A stretch of 64,000 nt of DNA from Liolophura sinensis (lineage: Eukaryota > Mollusca > Polyplacophora > Chitonida > Chitonidae). Made by a program: the position numbers and the translations under genes. The stretch's first letter is position 1; the number at the start of each line of letters is the position of its first letter. The stretch spans positions 78,084,028 through 78,148,027 of the forward strand of contig NC_088295.1 in NCBI RefSeq assembly GCF_032854445.1. Reading direction: 5' to 3'. The notes below the pieces were generated by a model. That model searched no databases. It had not been told where the DNA came from and worked only from the letters and a program-made list of their open reading frames with translations. Positions 14,001 to 25,217 of the stretch are shown here, in pieces.

Positions 14001-17000
14001 TACTTGCCTTCAGTAAGTCTTCTCAGTGAAGCAGCACTAGATAAAAGAGCGGTAAAAATCTGTCCTACAACAAGGAGGCACATTACATGCACTGTAAGGA
14101 TTCCTTCGTTGTCATATAACTGAAAAATGGTTAAGTACGACGTTAAACCTCAAGCGCTCACTCACTCATATTAAAAAAACCTACATTTTCATATTACAAA
14201 ATCTTATGTCGAATAAACCGTAATCGGTAGAATTTTTACATGTATTATCCGATTTGTTTGGCAAGTAGTATTAAGACACTTTTCGTATACTAAAGCTTTA
14301 TAAATTAACTAGCTTCTCTCTGAATTAAACAAAGATCAATGATTAATCACGCCAAACTGTACAAAATCCTGCAAAACCTTTTTTGCATGTCTTAAAATGG
14401 CATGATAGAAGGGGGGGTAACTCTGTATGGGAAATTTGTCATAAGGGCTTTGGCACAAACCAGTCAAATTTACATGTATATGCCATCTTTGCCTATTACG
14501 TAATCACAAATGGAAACTTATTTGGAGTTTATGTTTCATGTTTTCAGGCAGATGACCGTTACCGCCTTGCTGATCCCATCTGTACGTTCCTCTTTTCCAT
14601 TCTTGTGCTTGTAACAACAATAACTATTTTGAGAGATACATTAAGAGTAATCCTTGAAGGTAGGTAAATTAGGCAGGGGTTAAAACAAGTTCTGCCTCAC
14701 TGTTAGTTGCCGGCTGTGTGCAGATGTACATATCAAATAGAAATGACCTTTCAAACAACAGTAGGTGTGACACGCAACACACTGGCTGGTACGTTTACCT
14801 CCCCAAATAATATCCTTTCATGGTAAAAGGATTTGAGTTTGTTTAATTTGATTTGATTTTTTATTTCACCAAATATTTTACATGTTTAAGTTAGATGACA
14901 GTGTATTTGTTAAATTTGTTGTTATGATTTATATTAATGTGAAATATTGAAATTTTCTTCAGCAATGAAAGTGTTATTTTGCACAATTTATAGATATCGC
15001 TTTTATTTTTACAATTTTAATATTTTACACCCAGACGTCATGGAAAGAGAAACATTTTGCTTCCTGACCTTCCAATCTGAGCTCAGTGATATGAGATCAT
15101 AATACCTGTACAGTAAACTTCTACATTCCTTCATGACACCATACTTACGCAGCTTTGAAATATCTAGGTCAACTGAGGTAATCTAAGTTTGGTGTTTTAA
15201 AAATTTCATTTTGCTGGGTATTTTTATACCTGTTCCTTACCCCTCTACACCATGCCTATTTTCCATCAGCGGTCAGATTTTTTCAGAAATTATTGTCATC
15301 GTTGATCTTGCTTGGAACTAGGTGAACACCCCGAAGTGCCCCAAGCCCAGTGAACCATGACGATACAGTGTGGGCAAGGTGACATGTACACAGATACTGC
15401 ATGTCTTCTTCGGGCCAGCTTAGTATCCCCTCCGTGCCCCTTCATTTGTGCCCCCTTTCCCTCTGTTCCCCACACCCCCGCCCCCATTCAGCCAGGCACA
15501 TTTGGTCTATCCCCCACAATTCTTTTTAAAGAGGAATCATCGTTGACATACTACATTTGCAGGACTGATTTTTGGGGCATTAAGAAAAAACTACTTTGAA
15601 CCCATTTTTACCTCCCCAAAGTTCCCTGCGTGGAAGTTGAAAAACTTGTTTGTAGTGTTGTATGTTATAACGCATGATGATCTGCACATTAAAAAATAAA
15701 ACCAAAGCGTTTTATGTATACAGTTCACACTACATGTACATTCATATCACTGTTACAGGTGTACCAAGTGAACTGAAGTATATGGAGATACTAAAGGACC
15801 TAGAGTCAATAGATGGTGTAGAAATGGCTCATGGATTACACTTGTGGTCCTTGACCATAGACAAGAATGCCATAGCTGTCCACTTAGCCATAGGTAGGTT
15901 ACACCGCTGTCATGCTCCCTGTTCAACACACTGGGCTCTAAATGGGATTGTTTTCATGAGTTGATGCTTATTTTGATTAAAGGACATATTTGACTTAAAA
16001 CCTGAAAACCTAACCATGAGTTGATGTGGTATTAATATTGTACATCATTTACATAATTAGTTCTGCATGAATTCTTAAAGAGACATTTAGAAATTGAACT
16101 ATAGTTAGTTCCGCATGAATTCTTAAAGAGACATTTACAAATTATCAAAATAGCATCAAAGGGTTGGTAAATGGATAAATGCACAACTAAAACAAGCCAG
16201 TTTCCAACTGAAGTCCAAAATACACACTGTTGTTCTTGGATAACCAGTGAGATTCACATAGTGAGATATTTTGCATATGACCTTTTTCAGCTAGACACGT
16301 TTTGCAAACGGCATTGTGAAGTCACCCGTGTACATGCTCTTGCATATTCACTGCATGCAGCAACAACAGCTGTCCGTTATTCACAGCGCAGAGGTCACCG
16401 AGAAAATTTATCTCACACAATGAAATCATCCCGTTGTGCGTTTCCACTTTGCCCTGTCATTTGGCTCACTGGGCACGTGCCGTTGTAAAACGCTGATCAC
16501 CAGTTTCATTGGCACGTGGAATCTTAGTCATCAAATGTATTAGGAGCCTAATGTGGATTTTGGACATCAGTTGGAAACTGGTTTGTTTTAGTTGTTCACA
16601 GTTAGGTTTTCAGGTTTTAAGTCAAATATGTCCTTGCATTGAAGATTGGCTGTGATATATTTTAGGAGTATTGTGAATTAAACGAAAAAAATGGTGCGCA
16701 AACTTTTGTATGATCAGCTGCTCGGATTCACACAGTTTACACAGCGTTTTTTTTTTTTTCCGCTTATATCTCAATAAACCGAAATAATATTACAGCCAAT
16801 ACTTAAACAAACCCTGTGAGTTCGATGGTTCTGCTTGTGCTATTGTCTGCCTTCTGTGGCTACTTTTGCTAATCTTTGTTAGTCAGTTTTTCATTACTTT
16901 GTAAATGACATTGTCTCATGTCCTAAGGTGACATGATTATCGAAAAAGTTACAAAAAATCTGACTTACAGGATTTTGTCAACGGAAAGCCAGATGAACAG

Positions 17001-17714
17001 TAATCACCAGGTTAATTGAGTTATATATTTGGTTATCTCAGAGTAACGACTTTAACATGTTTCCTTGAGCATTGTACTCACCTGGAGATCTGCAACCAAG
17101 CTAGATTGTGCACATAAAAAGATAAAAAAATCTTGAATATTCATATTCTGGATCTCTCGGTGAGCCTGAGGCTAGAGTTTAAGCTGCCACAGTGTTTTTC
17201 CTGATATACCCTAATTCCTCAAACTGTTTGCATATAAAAGAGCAACTTTCAGTGCAATTTATGCACATTTTTAATTAGATTTGGAGACAAAACTACATTG
17301 GCTGGATTAGCAAAACTGTTTGCATATAAAAGAGCAACTTTCAGTGCAATTTATGCATATTTTTAATTAGATTTGGAGACAAAACTACATTGGCTGGATT
17401 GGCCTCAGAAAAATTATAATTTGATCAGTCAACACAGAATAATGCCTTTATAATGTACTTGAATAAACACCTTGCAAGCATGCCAAAAGATTGAAGAATT
17501 ACAGTAGGGTTAAGACAAGACCCACCCACACATAAATTTTATCTTCCCTCTATTTTCAGATTCCAATGCTGATTTTGAGCGGGTGTTATCCATATCATCT
17601 ACAAAACTTCGCAATCAGTACAATTTCTACCACTGCACCGTTCAAGTTGAGCGGTACAACCATGAGTTGATGTCTACATGCAACCGCTGTCAAGGAGGTC
17701 CCCAAAGGATATAA
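8048..17714 (+). CDS. SLC30A2-like: Zinc transporter of the SLC30A2/3/8 (ZnT, cation diffusion facilitator) group, 5' exon(s) missing
   Basis: Predicted to export Zn2+ from the cytosol into vesicles by proton exchange. Six phase-consistent exons: 8048-8194, 10548-10704, 13520-13823, 14548-14659, 15759-15893, 17560-17714 (TAA), about 336 codons. Exon 1 here is TM2 with HLGSD; exon 2 is TM3-TM4; exon 3 is a histidine-rich cytosolic loop (GHSHGGHGHSHGG) then TM5 with HVIGD; exon 4 is TM6 (DPICTFLFSILVL); the last two form the C-terminal domain and end in a CNRC motif, the place of the CxxC tail in human ZnT2/3/8. The two HxxxD motifs are the expected transport-site ligands, so the enzyme looks intact. 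The first exon (N-terminus, TM1) must end in phase 1 and was not found, so it may lie left of the window. Introns carry SINEs, a foldback element and a decayed duplicate of the second exon's start. Confidence 0.93.
8661..8763 (+). repeat. Unnamed dispersed repeat, copy 1
   Basis: This segment, starting ATGTTCCAAGCAAACCTCAA, is clearly related to 57180-57283 in NCAPG2 (same orientation). Shared words include TTCCAA.CAAACCTCAAAA, CTCAG.AT..GAAA.TGG and AAATTT.TGGTCA. It has no coding content and I do not recognise the family. Confidence 0.7.
10139..10221 (+). pseudogene. Decayed duplicate of a zinc-transporter exon start with its 3' splice site
   Basis: About 80 bp here align with 10495-10574, which holds the end of an intron, the acceptor and the first codons of the second recognised transporter exon. 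The words GTTTCAGAGGT, CTTGG.GCACT and AGTGTTT recur in order. Read in the exon's frame the copy gives EVLGALVSV, then departs and stops within nine more codons. It therefore looks like an old local duplication leaving a decoy acceptor (AG at 10194-10195) 352 bp upstream of the real one. A SINE lies between the two copies. Confidence 0.75.
10262..10480 (-). mobile_element. tRNA-derived SINE, near full length
   Basis: Reverse-strand copy: tail side TTATTTGATTGGTGGTTTAC, body TGGGAGGAAACCAGGCAGAG, B-box region GAGCTGGACTTGAACTT, then the head (GGTGAGAGGCTCCCAGACTC). It ends about 65 bp upstream of a zinc-transporter exon. Confidence 0.8.
13890..14166 (+). mobile_element. Second dispersed SINE-like family, with ACGACGTTAAAC tail
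   Basis: This starts near GAGGAAGTTGTAACTTCCTC and ends AAGTACGACGTTAAACCTCA followed by CACTCACTC. Related sequence appears reversed at about 38555-38820, and tail fragments lie at about 21868, 31195, 36155 and 46389. A G-run at about 13978-13997 lies inside. It sits just after a zinc-transporter exon. Confidence 0.65.
15980..16635. mobile_element. Foldback (MITE-like) element with perfect 35-bp terminal inverted repeats
   Basis: 15980-16014 and 16601-16635 are exact inverted repeats (35/35, by eye). Just inside, 16184-16226 and 16552-16594 are inverted repeats at 40/43. The left arm carries about 160 extra bp between its two blocks. That insert includes an imperfect tandem duplication at about 16060-16142 around GCATGAATTCTTAAAGAGAC. 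A 12-bp direct repeat (CATGAGTTGATG) flanks the left terminal block at 15955 and 16015. There is no transposase; the open frame inside (16171-16488) resembles nothing. It lies in a zinc-transporter intron. Confidence 0.8.
17221..17403. repeat. Tandem duplication, 92-bp unit, two copies
   Basis: AAACTGTTTGCATATAAAAG begins both copies (17221 and 17313), and they are almost identical over the whole unit. The duplication therefore looks recent. It lies about 160 bp upstream of the last zinc-transporter exon. Confidence 0.9.
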
Positions 17715-20017
17715 ATATCACAGGGACACTATTACAAATAGGGTGCCTTGTGTAATAAGTGTTACTGTTATCTCATTTTAACTTATTTTATTTGTTGCGA
17801 AAACAGGTTCATCCTACAGGTTGAATGCACTCAGGTGGTGGTGGTGTTGTTGGACAGGCTCATCCCACTGTAGTGAAGAAGAGGTGTATTTTGTACTTGG
17901 GGTACATTTACTGTACTTAATAGACTTCAAAATATTGGTGCTTTTTGATGACCACAATCATATAATTTATGAATCATTAACTTGTATGTAATGTTAATAT
18001 GCTTAAGGTGCTGCATACAGATACCCTTTGGCCCGAGGTACTCAAGTTTCATCTACACTTAAAGCTAACTGATCTCTTGAGTATTGCATTAAATAACAAT
18101 TATATAAATTAATAAATAAATAATTTGATGGCTAATTCAAGGAGCAGGAGGTATTGCAATATCTCATGTAGTATGAATGAAACATTTTTCTGTGACAGGG
18201 TCAGGTAGCATTAAAAGAACAAAATTTTATGTATAAGATATTTGTACAGATGCTGCATATTATTATTGTTTGAGCAGGAAGATTATCATTGTGTTTGTCA
18301 GTTCGTACATAGTTGACTGATTAATACTGCAGTGAATGGTTCCTGCTCCATGAGAGGTGTCACATATCAGAGAGCAAAAAGACACCAGATCACTTAGTTT
18401 TCACCTGGAAGTCAGCATGTGATTGGCTAGCTTCCTGTCTCTAGCAGAGCTAGAAGCTGTGGGTCGCTGGCGTATCCTTCACAACAAAACTACAAGAACT
18501 GCTTGAGAGTTGATTAAGTATTTTGACTAATTCCCACCTGTAGATTTGTGAAAGGCCAACCTTCTCTTATATAAACATTTACCCTGATTATAGAAGCATC
18601 AGGGGGAAGACAAACATTTTCTCACACCTATTGATATAAGTTTTTATGACCTCACATGATGTACATTATCTGTGACATTTTGTTGTCATATCAAGCTATT
18701 CTTTATTCTCTTCCAAGTTATGCAGTTTTTGCATGATGGCAAAAGTTTGTATTTCTTTATTTGAAAGTGATCTGCAAATATGTCAAGTACATGGAAGGCC
18801 AGAAAAGAAAAAAGCAAATTTGTTATTGAACAAAGTTGTTGAATGTTTTATTCATTATTATGTAATACTTTTATAAACAATCACTCTTCATAAGCATGCA
18901 GAGATACCTAGTATTGAGTGTTTCTGTTTGTTTTAGCTTTAGGAAGTAGTTTGCTGTCATTTTGTCAATCAGTCAAGTTTTAGACATCTTAATTTTTATC
19001 ATGGATAATTTACTTAACCAGGAATATAAATGCATTATAAATTGTGAACATGCACTTGTTAAAACGTCATGATGATGTTTGAAACTCCTTCATTCCTGTT
19101 ACCATCCCCAGAAAACAGACTTAATCTTAACTTGTAGTATTATTCCTGAACTTATGTTTGAACTTAGAGGCTAATTTTCATTTTGAGCACGAAGGTCAAA
19201 GACAACTCTTAGTGGTAAAAAATCCTTAAAGTAATAGAGTCTCCAAATTTTAGTGCAACTAAATGTTTAATGTCAAGACTACATCTCACGTAAATCTGTA
19301 AGACAGTTTCGGTGATCCTGGGGCCTAGTCCAGGTCATAAGCTCGTTTGGCAAGAAATTGCATGTTGTGTGATTGAATACAAATACATGTTCTGTAGCTG
19401 GTAATCAAATATTTTGTCAGGTTATTGGCTAGATTCACCATGTTTTTTTGATAAGGTGTCATTTATCAGTCTGTGATTACTCAATAACACAACTTGATTG
19501 CCCAAGAGAGCTGAAGGCCAACAGTAATGCACTGTACTATTTTCTGATCTCATGGTACATACATATACATACCAAGCCTGTCTGTGTGTGTTAACATTAT
19601 ATTAACTTAACTTTACTGTGCTATGTGGTAAACATAATAACCTGTGTATTTGTACCATTGAAAAAGCATGTCTGTGACAGAATGATACTAGTATATGAAT
19701 GGCTTTGCTTTTATTCAACTTCTGAAGATATGACAAAGATGGTTAGCATTTTCTTCTTTGATATTTGTACTTGATAATCAACATATATGGATTTTGTGTA
19801 AATGGTGAATGGTTTTGTATATGCAGATTTCGTGATTTGAAGTAATCGAAATGTATTTTTATATCATAGAAGATCGTGATGTCGTCTAACATAGGTGTTG
19901 ATATATTTTTATGCTGCAAATGATAAACAGTTACATATATATATTGCCGTTATGTATGCTTAAAAAATGACTTAAAAGGTATTGATACCCTCTTCAGTTG
20001 GGGCTTTTTCTACGTTT

Positions 20018-20220
20018 AGGCTAATTCTCTAGGGTTACAGACAGGTGGTTGACCGGCAGGCTCTTTTTCACATGGGAAAGTTAGTTTGTAACTTACCAAA
20101 GGTTGGCTGTGTACCCAAGGCGCTCCAGTTTCCTTCACCCATGGAACTAACGGCCATTGTAAAAGTGATAACCCCTTCAGTATGGCGTAAAACAACAGTC
20201 AAATAAATCTAATCAAATCT
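20018..20220 (+). mobile_element. Diverged SINE fragment
   Basis: CAGTATGGCGTAAAACAACA followed by GTCAAATAAATC matches the 3' end of the main SINE family. The 5' part is too diverged to bound precisely. Confidence 0.55.
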
Positions 20221-21867
20221 AATAGTAGAAGATTCACATTTAGATTTGAACTGATACATATAGTGTTTACTATAGAAGAATTAAGTTGTCCAATCTTAAG
20301 TATGAAATGTATCAAGAAAGAAATCAAAGCTAGTGTATTGCTTTTGGTGTTCTAGTTTCCACCTATATAACAAAATCTGCTTTTCAGTTTCATTATTAAA
20401 TTATTACATCTATGATCTTATAGGCGTGTTTTTTTTGATTTTGTCAGTTGTTTCTTTTTGTTTTATGGTGTCTGAAAATTGGTAACTGTGTACATCATAA
20501 AAGCAGATATGCTTGGTGACAGTACCTGGTTTATGGCCTGTGATTGTACATTTTGTTTATTTTCTGTGTTAGGCTTTTTTTTTGTTTTTTTTTTGTTTTG
20601 TTTTTGATGTCAGATTTCGGTTTTTTTTTTGTGATGACAAATACACCATATGTCTACACAGACAAACTTATGAATACATAAATGTTTGGATGGTGGGCTA
20701 TATACATGTATTTAAAGTATTAGACATGCATTTCATTTTGTTGGCCTGTGTTTCCATTTGAGATACATACTTGTTGTTGACTAGGTTTTGGTGAGGATAT
20801 TTGTTCATTTTGTTATTAATTTCATTTGTTGTGAGTTATTGTGTTTCTTTTTTCTTTGTTTTTGTTTTTATTTTTTGAGGATTTTGTACTGCGATAATTA
20901 TTGTATGATGAAGCATCACATTCCTCGCCCAACTGGCCCAACCCACTCCACACTCTGCATAATGCTGATCACGGCCTCTGGGGTTATCCCACCTGGGAGT
21001 AAGATAGAAGCCTATCTTAATCCCAGATTCCACATAGGAAATTATTTGTTTGGGTTTGAATTCTGCATGACACACACAGATCTGTTTATTGAAAGAACAC
21101 TCACCAAGATCTATTGATTATAAGCGGTCTAGAATGAATGAAGGGTTGTTGTGTAACAAGTCTGGAGATCATAGTATAGTGTAATGCTTTAGTAGAAGTG
21201 TATCTTTTAACATTAATTGAATATCTTTGCTATGTGTCATTATTTATTCAGATAGTGTGATATGTAAATCACTAGTACATGAAAAAAACATTATATTTGT
21301 CACATGAATTTTTGGTGATGATTTTGGTTAGCGTACATTAGTGATTTTGTCTCATTATTATCATTATAATCAAGTTTTAGTGGAGGTTTATTGTAACCAG
21401 ATGTTGTGTTGCAGTGGCTTTTCATTTTTGAAGTTTCCTGCGACAATTACTGTATTTCACCTAAGGTTTGATATGTACAAATGCACTTTCACAAACCCAC
21501 AAAGGCCTGAAAATGATACTGTTGTCACAAATGCTGAAGTTTTTCATACAAGAAATTAATTTAACTCCACAAAACGGTGTTACGAGACCCTATAATTTGA
21601 TTAAATCAACATGAATCAAGTAAAATCTTTCCCTTGAAAAATGGAAATCTTTAGGTGAAATACAGTATGTACCTAGCCAGAAAATACATGTAACTACACC
21701 CAATTGTCCTTCAGGATCTAACATCTGTTGCTGAATCAGTCCGATTATAATTTTGCTTTACAAAATAAACATTCCAATCTCCTTCATAATTTTTGATCTT
21801 TTATTTGTTTTATTGATTTACATGTTGTAATTTACACTCATCAGTAACTTCTCCCTGTTCATAAATA

Positions 21868-21945
21868 ATCCCTAAGGATTCCTGCGTCATGACTGAAAAA
21901 TTGTTGAGTACGACGTTAAACCCCAAGCACTCACTCACTCTTTGA
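21868..21945 (+). mobile_element. Tail fragment of the ACGACGTTAAAC family
   Basis: ATTGTTGAGTACGACGTTAA, then ACCCCAAGCACTCACTCACT, as at the end of the 13890-14166 copy. Confidence 0.7.
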
Positions 21946-22039
21946 TAAATCAAGCATAAAATCAGTTTTCATCTTGTCTTACGAAGTAAGGAGAGGTATT
22001 GTGAGAGAGGGATCAGATGCTGTCAGTGGCGGTGCCGGT

Positions 22040-22610
22040 GTCGGTGTCCAGTTCTGTTACAGTATTTGGACAATCATAGGATTACAATGGACACCCATAG
22101 TGCACGGATAGCCAATCAACGGTAGCGATTTGAATATGAAAGACCAAAGAAGTCTTACCTCACAGTTCAGCGTTGTTGTTCAGCTATTCACAGGGTTGCA
22201 ATTGCCTCCCATCACTCATGGATTGCCAAATGCTGCTCGCAATTTGCGTAACAAAGACCCCTGGTAAATTTGTACAGTAACAATCCACAGTGTCTTTTTT
22301 TTTTTACCACCACAATGATTACAACTCCATAACATTTGAACTCACTGCTGGGCAATCTTTACGCATACGATAAACATAGTTGTCGCAGTATAATGGTTTT
22401 GGCCTTTCTTGTTGATTTAATGGCTAGCACTATATATGATCAGAGGAAATATCAGGGTGTGATAGTGTCTATCATTCTACTTTCTGTAGATGTCAATATT
22501 TGCATGTATCACATGAACATTATGCATTTTTTTTTTTACAAACTGCTCAATCAGGCGAGCTACCCGTATTCTCTGAATGCCTTGTTAAATTTGGATTTGA
22601 GCGTAAAACA
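22040..22610 (+). mobile_element. Unnamed dispersed element, copy 1 (about 0.5 kb)
   Basis: This region is homologous, in inverse orientation, to about 44060-44540. Matching blocks are spread along its length: CTGCTCAATCAG..AGCTACC and TCTCTGAATGCC..GTT; GGCCTTTCTTGTTGATT (reverse AATCAAGAAGAAAGGCC); TGGATTGCCAAATGC (reverse GCATTTGGCAATCCA); and a GCGATTTG..TATGAAAGACC block. Two related sub-blocks about 125 bp apart (near 22065 and 22190) suggest an internal tandem duplication. Open frames on the two copies share a LLNQ.SY..SLNALL string, but this follows from the DNA homology and is not good evidence for a gene. Confidence 0.7.
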
Positions 22611-23615
22611 TCCGAGAAATCGGTCTCAGGTCTTTCATTGACAAACATATTTCATCAAGCTTTCTAATATCTTTATGGAATCATTAAGAGAATATCATCT
22701 TCAAAATATTATCAACGCACAGGACCTTCTCATTTCGTCAGAACCAATGGCAGTACAAAAAAAACGAACGTTTTCTGAAACCATTGATGCACAAACCGGC
22801 TTTCCTAAAACATTTACAGCAGGTACTGACAGCTCCCTCAGCATGCTTAACAGCTTTCCCGGCGTTGCAGTTGTGCTTTAAAGTTCTGCAATTTTGCATC
22901 AACGACAGGTGTCAACCAGAATTATGCAGATCAGGGCCTACCTGTGATCTTTAAAGATCTGCTATACCGGTATACATGTATATAGATTGTAGTGGTTGGG
23001 GTTTATCGTAGTACTGTAGATTGTATACATTTATTAGGGACGAATTAATAAGATTAATAACATTTGTTACGGTTATGAATGAACATGAAAAGTCATATAC
23101 AATATAAAGATGTCCCAGGCCTGCATGAATTCAAAAATTTTGGAAGAAGTGATGACACAAAGTCATTAATTTTCCCTTCCCTGATCATCTTTTTGCTTTT
23201 ACATTACATGTAATAATGTATAGCCACCGAATGAATGGTCATCGGTTGATTTTTCTTTTGTTGCGGTACTATGTTCAATTTTCGTCCTTTCGTACTGTAT
23301 AGAAGCCATGAATTATTGTTAGAATTGTCCATGAAAGGTGATGCAGTCTTGTTTTGAAATATCTGTGGCAATAATACCCTGTAATAATGATGACTGACAG
23401 TAAATTAGGATCGATCGCAAAACTACCTCATTTACTGTGAACAAAAGAGCGACGTAGTGACTCAGCTTATGTAGGCTACAACTGTTACAGCTGAATGTGC
23501 CGTCGTTAGTGCGTAGTTTTCCAAAAACAACATTCCACAACAGTGCTGTATTAAGACGGGAACCCTACATGTTTTGGTAATACCGGTACTCACGTTATGT
23601 TTACTCCAAAATATA

Positions 23616-23696
23616 CACCCATAATGCTCGCCGCCGTCGTATAAGTGAAATACTCTTCAGTACGGCGTAAAACATTAATCAAATAAATAAATAAAA
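23616..23696 (+). mobile_element. 5'-truncated SINE, main family
   Basis: CCATAATGCTCGCCGCCGTC through the CGTATAAGTGAAATACTCTT block to an AAATA tail. Confidence 0.8.
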
Positions 23697-24142
23697 TATA
23701 TACCAGACCCGAAGCAATGTTCTGATAAGAGTCTCCTCACAAAGGGGTGAAAAGTTGGCCATGACCGACTGTTTAAGGTGCCACAGTTTGCTCTCAGTCG
23801 CTGTGTCGCACGATACCTAGGCCTACGTTCAAACCCATTCTTTAATTGTACAGGTAATTTTAACGATGCGTCTCCTTCCGTTTTCCGTTCCGTGTTCGAC
23901 GAATACTGTCCTCGAAAAGTGTGTTATAGTATAACTTATCAAAGGTTCGATGTCCCCTCGGTATCCTCAACCTATAATATATTTGGGCCACTTTCACGAA
24001 ACTTCGTAAAAAAGTTTTCACATAAATAACGCCAGCAGTGACTGCCTTCAGCGGAGACAACTCTAACCTTACAGACGACGACCCTGGAAGATGTAAGCTT
24101 AGTTTCAGGGAAAGAGGTCATGTCTGGGTAGGTTATTTATGG

Positions 24143-24153
24143 ACTATATAAGG
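24143..24153 (+). promoter_or_regulatory. TATA box of the dehydrogenase gene
   Basis: ACTATATAAGG lies about 150 bp upstream of the dehydrogenase start codon at 24299. A second TATATAT follows at about 24155. The spacing would put transcription start near 24175. Position and consensus only; no other element is clear. Confidence 0.55.
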
Positions 24154-24298
24154 CTATATATGCGCAGGGTTCAGGGATGATATTTTCTGCATGAGCAACG
24201 AAGCGTCGCGGAACCATAACTGAGGCTAAACCTTACTGAACTTCAGTTTTACCTTTCATCAGGTTATAACTCTTTACTTGTAAACTATACTAGCTACC

Positions 24299-25163
24299 AT
24301 GTTTGCGAAAACGCTTTCGGGTTTAATCCGTTGCAAGAAAGTTTTCAGACCAAACTTAAGGACTTTCTGTATCTCTCCATCTTTAAGCAGGCAGTCTTCT
24401 CAGAAGGAGGTCGCCATTATTACGGGTAAGATGGGACTGAATGTAGAACAGTTTGGGTGACTTTATGTTAAAGAAGTTGACATTAAAGTTCGATGTTGAA
24501 ATAAATGCAATTATGAACAACGCATCTTGTCTCATTGTGCATCTTTGGCCCTATAAATTAACATCTATGTTAAAGTATAGCGAGTCTTAGAGCATTATCT
24601 TAGCATACATACCCTTATGGTACAATGGCAATGCATGGGTTAAGCAATATGTTTTACATATGTAGGCCTACTCGTAAAAATGACCTCTTCACACAGATTA
24701 ACTTTGCTGGTTAAACCAAGTACATATAACGTACATTTCAAACGGAACATTTTAAATACTGTCTCCGTGTTAGAACAGATAATGACCTAATCAACCATAG
24801 TACGTCTGCATGCAGTTATCTACAGAGCTATATCTATAAGATACTTTAAGAATGTATCGCAAAAGCTATATAGACAACAACATTGCTGTAATTCACAGGT
24901 CAGATATAGATAGTTTTCAACCGTAAAAAATGTATGCATGATGCACCATTGAAATCATGCAGGTGGTTAGCAGCTGTACTGTACAGCCCGCATAAATAAC
25001 TTCCGCCGTTGCATTACAACTTTCTGGCCTATGCGATTGTTCATCTTTCACATACGAATCTGTTTGAAGTAGACGTTGATAATAGGTATATTATATCTAC
25101 ATAAAATTCATATTTTACTTCTTGTCCTGTACTTAATGACCCAGATTTTGTTTTACTACATAC

Positions 25164-25217
<54 letters not shown>

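Larger units (their letters stand above)
17715..24140. other. Zinc-transporter 3'UTR and intergenic stretch
   Basis: No coding exon is supported. The transporter 3'UTR starts at 17715; its end cannot be fixed because several A/T-rich AATAAA-type hexamers occur (for example near 18106). SINE fragments and one large dispersed element are listed separately. Poly-T runs lie near 20576-20625. Confidence 0.5.

Noticed and set aside
16171-16488. 105-codon frame
   Set aside because: It lies inside the foldback element, partly in an inverted arm, and shows no family motifs.
22336-22641. 101-codon hydrophobic frame
   Set aside because: Its similarity to a frame at 43946-44137 comes from the shared dispersed element. 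The frames are not otherwise conserved.
23778-24029. 83-codon frame upstream of the dehydrogenase
   Set aside because: No motif, overlaps the likely promoter region, and no splice link to the downstream gene.
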